Shown: positions 16,681 to 24,939 of the stretch, in pieces
Numbering within the stretch: the stretch's first letter is position 1
Layout of the letters: every line of letters begins with the position of its first letter
Source: Bradyrhizobium guangxiense
GTDB lineage: Bacteria > Pseudomonadota > Alphaproteobacteria > Rhizobiales > Xanthobacteraceae
Length of the DNA: 64,000 nt
Assembly: GCF_004114915.1 (NCBI RefSeq)
Contig: NZ_CP022219.1
Location: 3,874,501 to 3,938,500, forward strand
Direction of reading: 5' to 3'
Notes under the pieces: model-generated
What the model was told of the DNA's origin: nothing
The model's input: the letters and a program-made list of their open reading frames with translations, nothing else
Databases searched by the model: none
Position numbers and translations under genes: made by a program

Positions 16681-17073
16681 TTAGTGCTGAACGACGGTGC
16701 TCGAGTTCGCACCGAAGATGATGGAAAGCTGTCCGACCGCTGCGCTGTTGCTCGGCGGACCGCCGATCGACTGCTGCGTGATCGAGCTCGTGTTGTTGAA
16801 GAGGGCGACCTGGCCGGTGGCGGCAGTGTTGGAGGCGCCGACCTGGGTTACCGAGCTGCCGCTGTTGAGGGACGGAGTGGTCGTACCCTGCATCGTGCTG
16901 GCGTTGTTGATGATACCGAACTGGGCGGTGGTCGAAGTGTCATTCACGGTACCCTGCTGGTTCACCGAAGATCCGTTCACGACGCCAATCTGCAGAACGG
17001 TCGACGTGTTGGCAGCCTGCGCCGCAGACGACAGGGCGAGAACGGCAACGGAAGCAAAAAACAATTTGCGCAT
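16681..17073 (-). CDS. Curlin-repeat protein (CsgA/CsgB-like), first gene of cluster
   Basis: 130 residues, the same length as the next paralogue. ATG 17073 follows AAAGGAATACTCC; signal peptide MRKLFFASVAVLALSSAAQA. Repeats such as SSVTQVGASNTAATGQ fit the CsgA consensus S-x5-Q-x-G-x2-N-x-A-x3-Q almost exactly. The C-terminus is GANSSTVVQH. A gap of 135 bases to the next gene, larger than elsewhere in the cluster, leaves room for an attenuator or second promoter. Upstream on the same strand lies a response-regulator gene. Confidence 0.9.
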   Translation of the reverse strand: MRKLFFASVAVLALSSAAQAANTSTVLQIGVVNGSSVNQQGTVNDTSTTAQFGIINNASTMQGTTTPSLNSGSSVTQVGASNTAATGQVALFNNTSSITQQSIGGPPSNSAAVGQLSIIFGANSSTVVQH

Positions 17074-17191
17074 GGAGTATTCCTTTCGGGCCAAGTTGTT
17101 TGACTGGGTTCGGATGCCGGTCCTGAATGCGACTGACATCGTGGGAATACTCTGAACCGATCATGGCCTGCGCGACAGACTGCAGTTCATG

Positions 17192-17209
17192 CTAGTCGGT
17201 ACGGACTAG
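17192..17209. promoter_or_regulatory. 18-bp palindrome upstream of the curlin cluster
   Basis: CTAGTCGGTACGGACTAG pairs at 8 of 9 positions around its centre. It lies about 119 bases upstream of the first curlin start and ~40 bases after the response-regulator gene. The symmetry and position suit a dimeric activator such as the NarL/FixJ-type protein encoded next to it. Binding is inference. Confidence 0.5.
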
Positions 17210-17249
17210 ACGTTGCGCGGAGTCTGCTCGAAAGCCGCGCGATGCGCCG

Positions 17250-17897
17250 CTACCCAGCACCGGTCCGCGTCGTCTCTGCGTTGCGCCCCATGCTGTCGAT
17301 CAGCCGTACCACCTCGATCGGCGTACGCAGCTCCAGCTTTCGCATCATCCGGGCGCGATGGACCTTCGCGGTCACTTCGCTCACGCCGAGCCGCGCCGCG
17401 ATCTGCTTGGCGACGAGCCCTTCGGCCATCAGCAGCATGATCTCGCGCTCTCGCGCCGTCAGCGTCTCGACGCGCTGGCGGGCTTCACGCACGGTATCTT
17501 CGCGTTCGAGCCGCCTGCGATCGCGCTCGATGCCGTGCCTGATCGCGTCGAGGATCTCCTGCTCGCGAAAGGGTTTCGGCAGGAACTCGACCGCGCCGCG
17601 CTTCATGGCTTCGACCGAGACGCGGACGTCGGAATGGCCGCTGATGAAGACGATCGGAATCGGCACGCCGGTCTCGGCGAGCCGCCGTTGTAGCTCGAGG
17701 CCGGTCGGCGAGGTGCCGGGAAAGCGGACATCGAGCACGAGGCAAGAAGGCCCAGGCGAAATGGTCTCCGTGAGGAATGCGTCGGTCGACGCAAACAACT
17801 TCACCTGATGCCCGGTCTCCTCGCAGAGGCTTCCGATCGCGGTTCGAATCTGGACTTCGTCGTCAACGATATAAACTGTGGCTTGACCTGAACTCAT
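17250..17897 (-). CDS. FixJ/NarL-type response regulator
   Basis: 215 residues from ATG 17897 (MSSGQATVYIVDDE); upstream frame lacks similarity. Receiver domain with acidic pair Asp12-Asp13, phospho-acceptor Asp56 (LVLDVRFPG) and Lys in EFLPKPF, then a GerE-type HTH (LTAREREIMLLMAEGLVAKQ, GVSEVTAKVHRARMMRKL). FixJ-like linker length. No sensor kinase is adjacent. It is on the same strand as, and immediately upstream of, the curlin-repeat genes, so it is a candidate controller in the role CsgD (also LuxR-type) plays in enterobacteria; this link is inferred from position. Confidence 0.9.
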   Translation of the reverse strand: MSSGQATVYIVDDEVQIRTAIGSLCEETGHQVKLFASTDAFLTETISPGPSCLVLDVRFPGTSPTGLELQRRLAETGVPIPIVFISGHSDVRVSVEAMKRGAVEFLPKPFREQEILDAIRHGIERDRRRLEREDTVREARQRVETLTAREREIMLLMAEGLVAKQIAARLGVSEVTAKVHRARMMRKLELRTPIEVVRLIDSMGRNAETTRTGAG

Positions 17898-18485
17898 GGG
17901 CAGCGGGCTCCCCCGGCTTGGGGCTCGATGAAAAAGCAACGAACCATCCATTCTTCTTGCAAGCGTGATCAAGGTGCTTGGATAGAATCGCGGAGGTCGA
18001 ACGAGGCGCATCGCTCCGCCGGTTCGACCTCTTAGAGCCAACACGCGCCTGAGACGAGTGAAGGCGTTCACATATCTGGCTTCGTGATCGAAGAGATTCG
18101 GCCTCGCCTCCGGCGGCATCGCGGCGGGCCGATATCGAGACTGCGGCAATCCTGCGTCGTGGTGTCACCGGCTGCGTCATGGCATCGTCACCCATGTGCC
18201 GGCTCGAACGCCGCGGATGGCCGCTTCGGCCAGACCAGACGGGACGTTCAATCGGCTTATCGAGCTCGATACCGCGCGCGTCATATCGATACGCCCGGTA
18301 TGTCCTGTCTTCAAATCACAAAAAGTAGCACTGCGCAGACTTTACTACTGGATCATCAAACGCACCCGACCGTCGCCCCGGCGGCGGCGACATACTGACG
18401 ATCGGTGTTGCTTTTGGGAATTACAACCATAGCGCGATCTCTATCCGTGCCGCCACGAAGCCATTTCAAGAGGCGGGGTTTTGAT
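17898..18485. other. 588-base divergent intergenic region
   Basis: The region separates the response-regulator gene (-) from the MacA-like gene (+). I find no convincing gene, tRNA or repeat in it. The last ~180 bases are less GC-rich and contain AGTAGCACTGCGCAGAC and TTTACTACT-type sequence that could hold the efflux-operon promoter. The frames running through it have a composition unlike their neighbours. Confidence 0.4.
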
Positions 18486-19913
18486 ATGCGATTTGTGCCA
18501 GTCATTGCCTTGCTTGGAACTGCCTGCAGCCTCGCCGCGGTTTATGCCGCAGGGCCGGCCGTGATCGGCGCGGCCGGGGGCGCTGCTGACAAGGCGTCGC
18601 ACGCCTTGGAATCGACCAGACGCCTGCTCGTGCCCGCCGGGCAGAAAGCCTCGACATTCGGGCCCGATTCGCCGGTGTTCCGCTACGCATCGATCCAGCG
18701 CGGCAGCATCGAGCAGACAGTTACCGTCACGGGTGCCCTGCAGCCGGTCAAGACGATCGAGGTGGGTTCCCAATTGTCCGGGCAGCTCGCCCGGGTCTAT
18801 GTCGACTTCAACGATACGGTCGCCAAGGATCAGCCGCTCGCCTTGATCGACCCGCGCAGCTTTGCGGCCAAGGTCGACGAAGCCAGGGCTTCGCTGGCGG
18901 TCGCCAATTCCATGGTCGACATCGCCAGGGCCAAGCTCGATCGCGCCAGGATCGACCTGCAAAACGCCAGAGGCAGCCGGGACGTGCTCGCCGCCAAGCT
19001 CGAGAGCGCCCAGGCGGTCAAGAGCTCGGCCCAGAAGACCCTACAGCGCAAGCTCGCGCTGCAATCGCAGAACGTGGTGGCGACCACGACGGTCGACGAC
19101 GCGCAGACGGAGTTCACGGCACGTCTGGCCCAGGAGCGCGAGGCCGAGATCCTGGTGTCCCTCAACACCTATTCGGTCGACGGCGCGCAGGCCGACGTCC
19201 GCCGCATCGAGGCAGAGCTGCAGCAGGCCCGGATGACGGTGCCCGAGAAGGCGGCCGTTCTCGCCGCGGCCCAGGCCGATCTCGACCGCACTGTGATCCG
19301 CTCGCCGATCGACGGCGTCGTCGTCGGCAGGTTCGTCAACGAGGGCCAGACGCTCGCGGTCGGATTGGAATCGCGCACCACCTTCGTGGTCGCCCATCGC
19401 CTGGAAGACATGGAGATCCACGCGCAGGTCGACGAAGCCGATATCGGCCGCATCGCTCCCGGCCAGCGTGCCCATTTCACGGTGGACGCCTACCCGGATC
19501 GCCGCTTCGAGGCCGTGGTGCGGCAGGGCCGCAAGGCGCCGCAGACTCAGCAGCACGTCGTCACCTACACCGTCGTGCTTGCAACCTCCAACCTGGACGG
19601 CGCGCTGCTCCCCGGAATGACCGCTTTGGTGAAGATCGTGATCGAGCGGCAGGACGACGTTCTGAAGGTGCCGCTCGCTGCGCTGCGCTTCCAGCCCTCC
19701 GGCATGCGGCCGGAGCCGGCAGGCACGCACAGCGGGGTGTGGGTGCGCACCGCGAGCGGCTCGCTCCAGCGCATTGCCGTGACGGTCGGCGCGGCCGGTA
19801 CCGAACAGGTCGCACTCAAGAGCGGCGATCTCGACGAGGGCAGCCAGGTGGCCGTCGGCCAGGCGATCCGTCCGGCGGGCTTTGAATTCCTCGGCATCAG
19901 GTTCGGATCATGA
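18486..19913 (+). CDS. HlyD/MacA-like membrane fusion (adaptor) protein
   Basis: 475 residues. ATG 18486 (MRFVPVIALLGTACSL) follows GGCGGGG and starts an N-terminal membrane anchor or signal. The lipoyl-like half-motif GALQPVKTIEVGSQLSGQL (~80-98) is followed by a long coiled-coil hairpin (~120-255, Ala/Gln/Arg-rich) and the returning half VIRSPIDGVVVGRFVNEGQ. The C-terminal beta-barrel follows. It overlaps the ATPase gene by four bases (ATGA). In MacAB-TolC-type pumps this protein bridges the inner-membrane ABC transporter to an outer-membrane channel. The N-terminal stretch before the lipoyl domain is longer than in MacA. Confidence 0.9.
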   Translation: MRFVPVIALLGTACSLAAVYAAGPAVIGAAGGAADKASHALESTRRLLVPAGQKASTFGPDSPVFRYASIQRGSIEQTVTVTGALQPVKTIEVGSQLSGQLARVYVDFNDTVAKDQPLALIDPRSFAAKVDEARASLAVANSMVDIARAKLDRARIDLQNARGSRDVLAAKLESAQAVKSSAQKTLQRKLALQSQNVVATTTVDDAQTEFTARLAQEREAEILVSLNTYSVDGAQADVRRIEAELQQARMTVPEKAAVLAAAQADLDRTVIRSPIDGVVVGRFVNEGQTLAVGLESRTTFVVAHRLEDMEIHAQVDEADIGRIAPGQRAHFTVDAYPDRRFEAVVRQGRKAPQTQQHVVTYTVVLATSNLDGALLPGMTALVKIVIERQDDVLKVPLAALRFQPSGMRPEPAGTHSGVWVRTASGSLQRIAVTVGAAGTEQVALKSGDLDEGSQVAVGQAIRPAGFEFLGIRFGS

Positions 19914-20632
19914 CCGCCTCTCCTCTCATCAGCCTCCGCTCGGTCAGCAGAACCTACCGCACCGACGGCATCGCGGTGACAGCGGTGCGCAATGTCAGCT
20001 TCGACATCGCGCAAGGCGAGATCGCGGCCGTGATGGGGCCGTCCGGCTCGGGCAAATCGACACTGATGAACATAATCGGGCTGCTCGACCTGCCGAACGA
20101 GGGCGCCGTCTATCTCGAGGGCACCGACGTCGCCGGTCTGTCGGAAGATCGCCGGTCGTCCTTGCGCGCCCGCAGCATCGGCTTCGTGTTCCAGTCCTAT
20201 AATCTGCTCGCCCGGCACGATGCGATCGAGAATGTCGCGCTGCCGCTCGTCTATTGCGGCATCAATCGCAGGGAACGCCTGGCGCGTGCGGAAGCGAGCC
20301 TCGAGGCCGTCGGCATGCTGCACCGGGCCCATCACTTCCCGCGGCAGCTCTCGGGCGGCGAGCAGCAGCGCGTCGCGATCGCGCGCGCACTGATCGCCTC
20401 CCCGCTGATCGTGCTCGCCGACGAGCCGACCGGCGCCCTCGACAGCCATACCGGCGCCGAGATCCTGGCCCTGTTCGCCGCGCTCAACCGCACCGGCCAG
20501 ACCATCGTGATGATCACGCATGATCCCGGCATCGCGACGCAATGCCGCCGCACCATCCGCCTGCATGACGGCGAGCTCGTCAGCGACGAAACGCAGGCTC
20601 CGATCCTGCCGAAGCGGAGCCTTGCGCCATGA
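19910..20632 (+). CDS. MacB/LolD-type ABC transporter ATPase
   Basis: 240 residues. Walker A GPSGSGKST, Q-loop FVFQSYNLL, signature LSGGEQQRVAIARAL, Walker B VLADEPTGALD and the H-loop in MITHDP are all intact. The family energises mechanotransmission by MacB-like permeases (macrolide, lipopeptide or lipoprotein export). It is translationally coupled on both sides by 4-base ATGA overlaps with the adaptor and permease genes. Substrate unknown. Confidence 0.95.
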   Translation: MTASPLISLRSVSRTYRTDGIAVTAVRNVSFDIAQGEIAAVMGPSGSGKSTLMNIIGLLDLPNEGAVYLEGTDVAGLSEDRRSSLRARSIGFVFQSYNLLARHDAIENVALPLVYCGINRRERLARAEASLEAVGMLHRAHHFPRQLSGGEQQRVAIARALIASPLIVLADEPTGALDSHTGAEILALFAALNRTGQTIVMITHDPGIATQCRRTIRLHDGELVSDETQAPILPKRSLAP

Positions 20633-21852
20633 CGATGCTCCAGGGTTTTCAGATCGCTCTGCACGCCTTGCGCCTCAATCCGCTGCGCAGCTTCCTCACC
20701 ATGCTCGGCATCGTCATCGGCGTTGCCTCCATCGTGACGGTGTTCGCGATCGGCGCCGGCGCGCAGCTGCGTCTGCAGGAGCAGATCCGCTCGATCGGCG
20801 CCAACGTGCTGATGATCAACCCCGGTGCGGTCTACCAGGGCGGCGTGCGTCTCAAGGACGGCAGCAAGCTGACGATGACCGAAAGCGACGTGCAGGCCAT
20901 CCTCGAGCAGATTCCGGAAATCCAGGCCGCTGCCGGCTCGATCGCCGGGACGGCGCAGGTCATCCACGAGGGCAAGAACTGGAATACGACGATCAACGGC
21001 ACGACCACGGGACATTTCATGGTGCGCGACTGGCAGCTTGCCGCCGGCCGCTATTTTTCCAGCGCGGAAGAATCGGGCGCCGGCAAGGTCGTGATCCTCG
21101 GAAGCAGGGTCGCGCGCGAGCTGTTTCCGGCCGGCGACGACCCGATCGGTTCGCAGATTCGGATCATGAAGGTCCCGCTCGAAGTGGTCGGCGTTCTCGA
21201 CCGCAAGGACCCTGCCCAGGACGACGTCGCCTTCGTGCCGCTCGCCACCGCCAAGCTGCGTTTTCTCGGCAGCGCAAGCAACATCAATCGCGATTCGGTC
21301 GCCTACATCATCGCCAAGGTCGCCGGCGACGGACAGATGGCGGGAGCGCGAGCGGAGATCGAGAACCTGCTGCGGCAGCGCCACCGTATTCCCGCCGGTC
21401 AGGAAGACGACTTCAAGGTCCAGGATCCCGCCGCCGCCATGGAAGCGCAGCAGGGCGCGATCCGCACCGTCGCGCTGCTGCTCGTCGCGATCGCCTCGGT
21501 CTCGCTGCTGGTCGGCGGCATCAGCATCATGAATGTCATGATCGTGTCGGTCACCGAGCGGACGCGGGAGATCGGCATCCGCCGTGCGCTGGGCGGGAGG
21601 ATGCGCGACATCCGTCTGCAGTTCCTCTGTGAAGCGCTGGTGCTCTGCCTGCTCGGCGGGGCCATCGGCGTTGCCGGCGGCGTCACGCTCTCGATGACGG
21701 TCGCCCGGATGGCCGGATGGGTCACCTCGATCGACGGTCAGGCGATCGGCCTTGCCCTCGCCTTCTCGATCGCGACCGGTCTCATCTTCGGTTTCTATCC
21801 CGCCCACAAGGCATCCAAGCTCAGCCCAATCGAGGCACTCAAGACGGAGTGA
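20629..21852 (+). CDS. MacB-like ABC transporter permease
   Basis: 407 residues with the MacB/FtsX layout: one TM segment near 20-42 (SFLTMLGIVIGVASIVTVFA), a large periplasmic MacB_PCD domain (~50-275), then three C-terminal TM segments (~285-395). The FtsX-type motif TERTREIGIRRALGGRMRDI is present before TM3. Here the ATPase is a separate polypeptide rather than fused as in E. coli MacB, as in many alphaproteobacteria. Forms an operon with the two upstream genes. Confidence 0.93.
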   Translation: MTMLQGFQIALHALRLNPLRSFLTMLGIVIGVASIVTVFAIGAGAQLRLQEQIRSIGANVLMINPGAVYQGGVRLKDGSKLTMTESDVQAILEQIPEIQAAAGSIAGTAQVIHEGKNWNTTINGTTTGHFMVRDWQLAAGRYFSSAEESGAGKVVILGSRVARELFPAGDDPIGSQIRIMKVPLEVVGVLDRKDPAQDDVAFVPLATAKLRFLGSASNINRDSVAYIIAKVAGDGQMAGARAEIENLLRQRHRIPAGQEDDFKVQDPAAAMEAQQGAIRTVALLLVAIASVSLLVGGISIMNVMIVSVTERTREIGIRRALGGRMRDIRLQFLCEALVLCLLGGAIGVAGGVTLSMTVARMAGWVTSIDGQAIGLALAFSIATGLIFGFYPAHKASKLSPIEALKTE

Positions 21853-21903
21853 GAAGATGCCGGAGGCGACCAATTCAGCCCGAAGACCAGGGAGGAGCGC
21901 ATC

Positions 21904-22221
21904 ATGAGCCCGGATCCGAAGGATTCGATTACACCGACACCGCGCGAGCGCGAGCTGATGATGCTGATCGCGCGAGGGCTGCAGAACAAGAACATCGCCT
22001 ACGAGCTCAAGATCTCGGAGAACACGGTGCGGGCGCATATCGGCAACATCATGCGCAAGTACCGGCTCCAGAACCGAACGCAGATCGCGATCGCGTTTGC
22101 CCTGCATGCCGCCCCCTTGTCGCTGCGCCGCAATCTTGCCAGGGCCGACCGCCGTCCGCCCGCCCCAAAGCCCGCTCAGGCCCCCGCGCAAAGTCCGGGG
22201 GTGCAGACCGCGACGGACTGA
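21904..22221 (+). CDS. Stand-alone LuxR/GerE-type HTH protein
   Basis: 105 residues with a GGGAGGAGC ribosome site. Residues ~12-65 form a GerE-type DNA-binding domain (PTPRERELMMLIARGLQNKN, ISENTVRAHIGNIMRKY), followed by a Pro/Ala-rich tail. There is no receiver or ligand-binding domain, so it resembles GerE-like single-domain regulators. Located 51 bases after the permease gene, it is probably part of the efflux operon and may regulate it. Confidence 0.85.
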   Translation: MSPDPKDSITPTPRERELMMLIARGLQNKNIAYELKISENTVRAHIGNIMRKYRLQNRTQIAIAFALHAAPLSLRRNLARADRRPPAPKPAQAPAQSPGVQTATD

Positions 22222-22387
22222 ACGTCGCGGCCGCAATCTGTTGCGGTGACTGGCGGGCAAAACACCCGCGCCGACGGTCAACGCATGCGGCCGAGGATAT
22301 TCAGCCTCCTGAATTTCGGAACTATCGCGCCGGGGACGCGAGAGTAACGCCATCCCCTTCCCGGCCCTCTTGCATCGGCAGCCGCTC

Positions 22388-22405
22388 TTGTAACAAAACT
22401 GTCAC
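22388..22405 (+). promoter_or_regulatory. Possible Pho box
   Basis: Two 7-base units separated by 4 bases, TTGTAAC-AAAA-CTGTCAC, resemble the PhoB consensus CTGTCAT-N4-CTGTCAT (second unit 6/7, first weaker). The site is 68 bases before the start of an alkaline-phosphatase-superfamily gene, where PhoB control would make sense. Confidence 0.4.
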
Positions 22406-22472
22406 CCACCGAAACTAAACGAACCGGGGGCCGCGGTCGGCGGCCATGCCGCCTCACCGCCAGGAGACCTCC

Positions 22473-24329
22473 ATGCGCCGTTCACTGCTGTTGCTGTCCG
22501 CCGGACTGACAGTGCTGTCCACCGGACTTGCTTCCGCCCAGAACAACACCCCCCGTAATCTCATCCTGTTCATCCCGGATGGTCTGCGCGCGCTGAAGGT
22601 CACCCCCGAGACGGCCCCCGCAATGGCCGAAGTCCGCGACAAGGGCGTCAACTTCAAGAACCCGCACTCGCTCTTCCCGACCTTCACCATGGCCAATGGC
22701 TCGGCGATGTCGACCGGCCATTACCTCGGCGATACCGGCGTGTTCTCCAACACGATCTGGACCAACTACACCTCGGCCCCGGCGGGCGACACAGTGGTCC
22801 CCTTCATCGAGAACGACGCCGTGCTCGGCGACATCGACGAGCATTTCAAGGGCGACTATCTCAACGAGGAGACGATTCTGAAGATGGCCCGCGGCAAGGG
22901 CCTCAGCACCGCGGCAATCGGCAAGGTCGGCCCGACCTACCAGTTCGACCACACCGACAAGCCCGAAAAGGCTGGCCAGCATTCGATCGTGTTCGACGAT
23001 TCCACCGGCGGCAAGAACGGGGTGGCGCTATCGGACGAGGTGAAGGACGCGCTGACCAAGGCCGGCCTGCCCACCGCCACGCCGCCGCGCGGCGATAATT
23101 CCAAGGCGGGCGATGCCAAGACGCCGGGCACCACGGTTGCCAACGTCGCCCAGCAGGCCTATTTCGCCGACGTCGCCACCAAGGTGGTGCTGCCGATGTT
23201 CAAGGCGCGCAACAAGCCGTTCGTGCTGGTGTTCTGGTCGCGCGCCCCCGACGGCAGCCAGCACAACACCGGCGACAGCCTCAACCAGATCATGCCGGGC
23301 ATCAACGGGCCGACCTCGATGGCCGGCATCAAGAACGCCGACACCAACCTCGCCCAGCTCCGCAAGGCGCTCGACGAGCTCGGGCTCGCCGCCTCGACCA
23401 ACATCATCGTCTCGGCGGACCACGGCTTCTCCACCATTTCCAAGGAGAGCAAGACCAGCCCGTCGGCCAAGGTCAGCTATGACGACACGCCCAAGGACTT
23501 CCTGCCGATGGGCTTTTTGGCGCTCGACCTGGCCAAGGCGCTCGACCTGCCGCTGTTCGATCCCAACGACAAGAATGCGAAGGTCGAAGGCAACAAGCAT
23601 CCGAAGGCCGGCAACGGCGTGCTCGGCAGCGATCCGACCAAGCCCGATCTCGTCGTCGCCACCAATGGCGGCTCCGACCTCGTCTATCTCCCGAACAAGG
23701 ACAAGAAGCTGGCGGCGAGGACCATCAAGGCGCTGCTCGAGCAGGACTACGTCTCCGGCCTGTTCGTCGAGGACTCACTCGGCCGCTTCCCGGGCACGCT
23801 GCCGCTGTCGAGCATCAACCTGCGCGGCAAGGCCGCAACGCCGACACCGTCGATCGTCGTCAACTTCCGCTCCTATGCCAGCGCCTGCGGCGAGGCTCCG
23901 ACCAACTGCTCGGTGCAGGTCGCCGACACCGTGCTGCGCCAGGGCCAGGGCATGCATGGCAGCTTCAGCCGGGGCGACACCATGAACTTCATGGCCGCCA
24001 TCGGCCCGGACTTCAAAGCCGGCTTCGTCGACGAGCTCCCGGTCAGCAATGCCGATGTCGGCATGACCGCGGCCCATCTCATGGACCTGCGCGCCTCGCA
24101 GAACGGCGGCCTGGTCGGCCGGGTGATGTCGGAGGCGCTGCCCAACGGCGTCGTGCCGAAGGCGTTCAAGATGGTCGAGAGATCGAAGAAGAAGGCCGAG
24201 AACGGTCTGGAGACCGTGCTCAACGCCCAGCGTGTCGGCAACCAGCGCTACTTCGATGCCGCCGGTTTCCCCGGCCGCACGCTGGGCCTCGAGCCTGATA
24301 GCGGCAAACAAAAAACGGCGGGGAAATAA
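22473..24329 (+). CDS. Exported alkaline phosphatase superfamily protein (phosphodiesterase/nucleotide pyrophosphatase-like)
   Basis: 618 residues. ATG 22473 follows CAGGAGACCTCC and begins a signal peptide (cleavage near GLASAQN). The metal and nucleophile sites of the superfamily are visible: LILFIPDGLRA, the likely Thr nucleophile in SLFPTFTMANGSAMSTGHY, VFWSRAPDGSQHNTGD, and IVSADHGFST. A later conserved segment GMHGSFSRGDTMNF carries another metal-type His. Thr as nucleophile and the overall layout point to the type I phosphodiesterase group rather than PhoA. It probably releases phosphate from organic esters in the periplasm. Its last codons overlap a terminator for the convergent gene. 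Confidence 0.88.
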   Translation: MRRSLLLLSAGLTVLSTGLASAQNNTPRNLILFIPDGLRALKVTPETAPAMAEVRDKGVNFKNPHSLFPTFTMANGSAMSTGHYLGDTGVFSNTIWTNYTSAPAGDTVVPFIENDAVLGDIDEHFKGDYLNEETILKMARGKGLSTAAIGKVGPTYQFDHTDKPEKAGQHSIVFDDSTGGKNGVALSDEVKDALTKAGLPTATPPRGDNSKAGDAKTPGTTVANVAQQAYFADVATKVVLPMFKARNKPFVLVFWSRAPDGSQHNTGDSLNQIMPGINGPTSMAGIKNADTNLAQLRKALDELGLAASTNIIVSADHGFSTISKESKTSPSAKVSYDDTPKDFLPMGFLALDLAKALDLPLFDPNDKNAKVEGNKHPKAGNGVLGSDPTKPDLVVATNGGSDLVYLPNKDKKLAARTIKALLEQDYVSGLFVEDSLGRFPGTLPLSSINLRGKAATPTPSIVVNFRSYASACGEAPTNCSVQVADTVLRQGQGMHGSFSRGDTMNFMAAIGPDFKAGFVDELPVSNADVGMTAAHLMDLRASQNGGLVGRVMSEALPNGVVPKAFKMVERSKKKAENGLETVLNAQRVGNQRYFDAAGFPGRTLGLEPDSGKQKTAGK

Positions 24330-24337
24330 CCCCGCCG
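24310..24337 (-). terminator. Rho-independent terminator for the minus-strand gene, inside the phosphatase 3' end
   Basis: An 8-bp perfect stem (CGGCGGGG / CCCCGCCG, 24316-24337) with a 6-base loop is followed on the minus strand by TTTTTTGTTTG. It serves the gene ending at 24367. The loop contains the TAA stop codon of the convergent phosphatase gene. Confidence 0.75.
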
Positions 24338-24366
24338 CTCAGATCCTCCTCGCGAGAGGCGCGAAT

Positions 24367-24939
24367 TCACATGCCGATGTCGAACACGTTCGGCAATTGG
24401 CCTGCCAGAGGCAGCGCGGTGGCGCCGAGGAAGGTCGCCACCATCGCCATCAGGCGACGGTTGTTGTGGCGCTTGCCGCGCATCTGGCCGGCGATCCACT
24501 CCAGCATCTCGCCATTGACCTTGGAGGCATAGGACGGCGCCCAGCTCTCGATGTCGGTGTCGGCCGACAGCGCGACGCTGCGCGGCGGCACCTTCAGGCC
24601 CGAGGCGCTTGCGGCATAATGGGCAACGGCCTTCGCCAGCAGGTCGTCGAAGCGGCCACCATCGGTGCGTTCGGTCGCGGCCTCGTTGATCTCGAACAGG
24701 ACTTCAGCTTCCGCGCGGCTGACCGGCTGGTCGTTGACGGCAGTGGCGGTCAGGATGCGCGTGCACCAGGCGGTGTCATCGGCATCGAGCGAACGGGAGA
24801 AGTGCACCCTTCCCTTGGTGGTCGGACCTTCGCCCGTGATCACGCCGTCGCGCACGATGGAGAGTGCATGAGCCGCGGTATCGCGGCAGGACGGTTCGAG
24901 GGACGACGACTCAACAGATTTAGGCGCAGCGGCAGACAT
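24367..24939 (-). CDS. Hypothetical protein
   Basis: 190 residues. Most of the protein is soluble and helical (VSRAEAEVLFEINEAATER, FDDLLAKAVAHYAASASG); a single hydrophobic segment near the C-terminus (RLMAMVATFLGATALPLAG) may anchor it in the membrane. No family recognised. It has its own terminator and a 392-base upstream region, so it appears to be a single-gene unit. Confidence 0.75.
   Translation of the reverse strand: MSAAAPKSVESSSLEPSCRDTAAHALSIVRDGVITGEGPTTKGRVHFSRSLDADDTAWCTRILTATAVNDQPVSRAEAEVLFEINEAATERTDGGRFDDLLAKAVAHYAASASGLKVPPRSVALSADTDIESWAPSYASKVNGEMLEWIAGQMRGKRHNNRRLMAMVATFLGATALPLAGQLPNVFDIGM

Noticed and set aside
20332..22353. Minus-strand open frame of 673 codons opposite the macB-like genes
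   Set aside because: It mirrors the coding frames of the ABC ATPase and permease, which show complete family motifs; the antisense product has no recognisable domain and a composition typical for GC-rich shadow frames.
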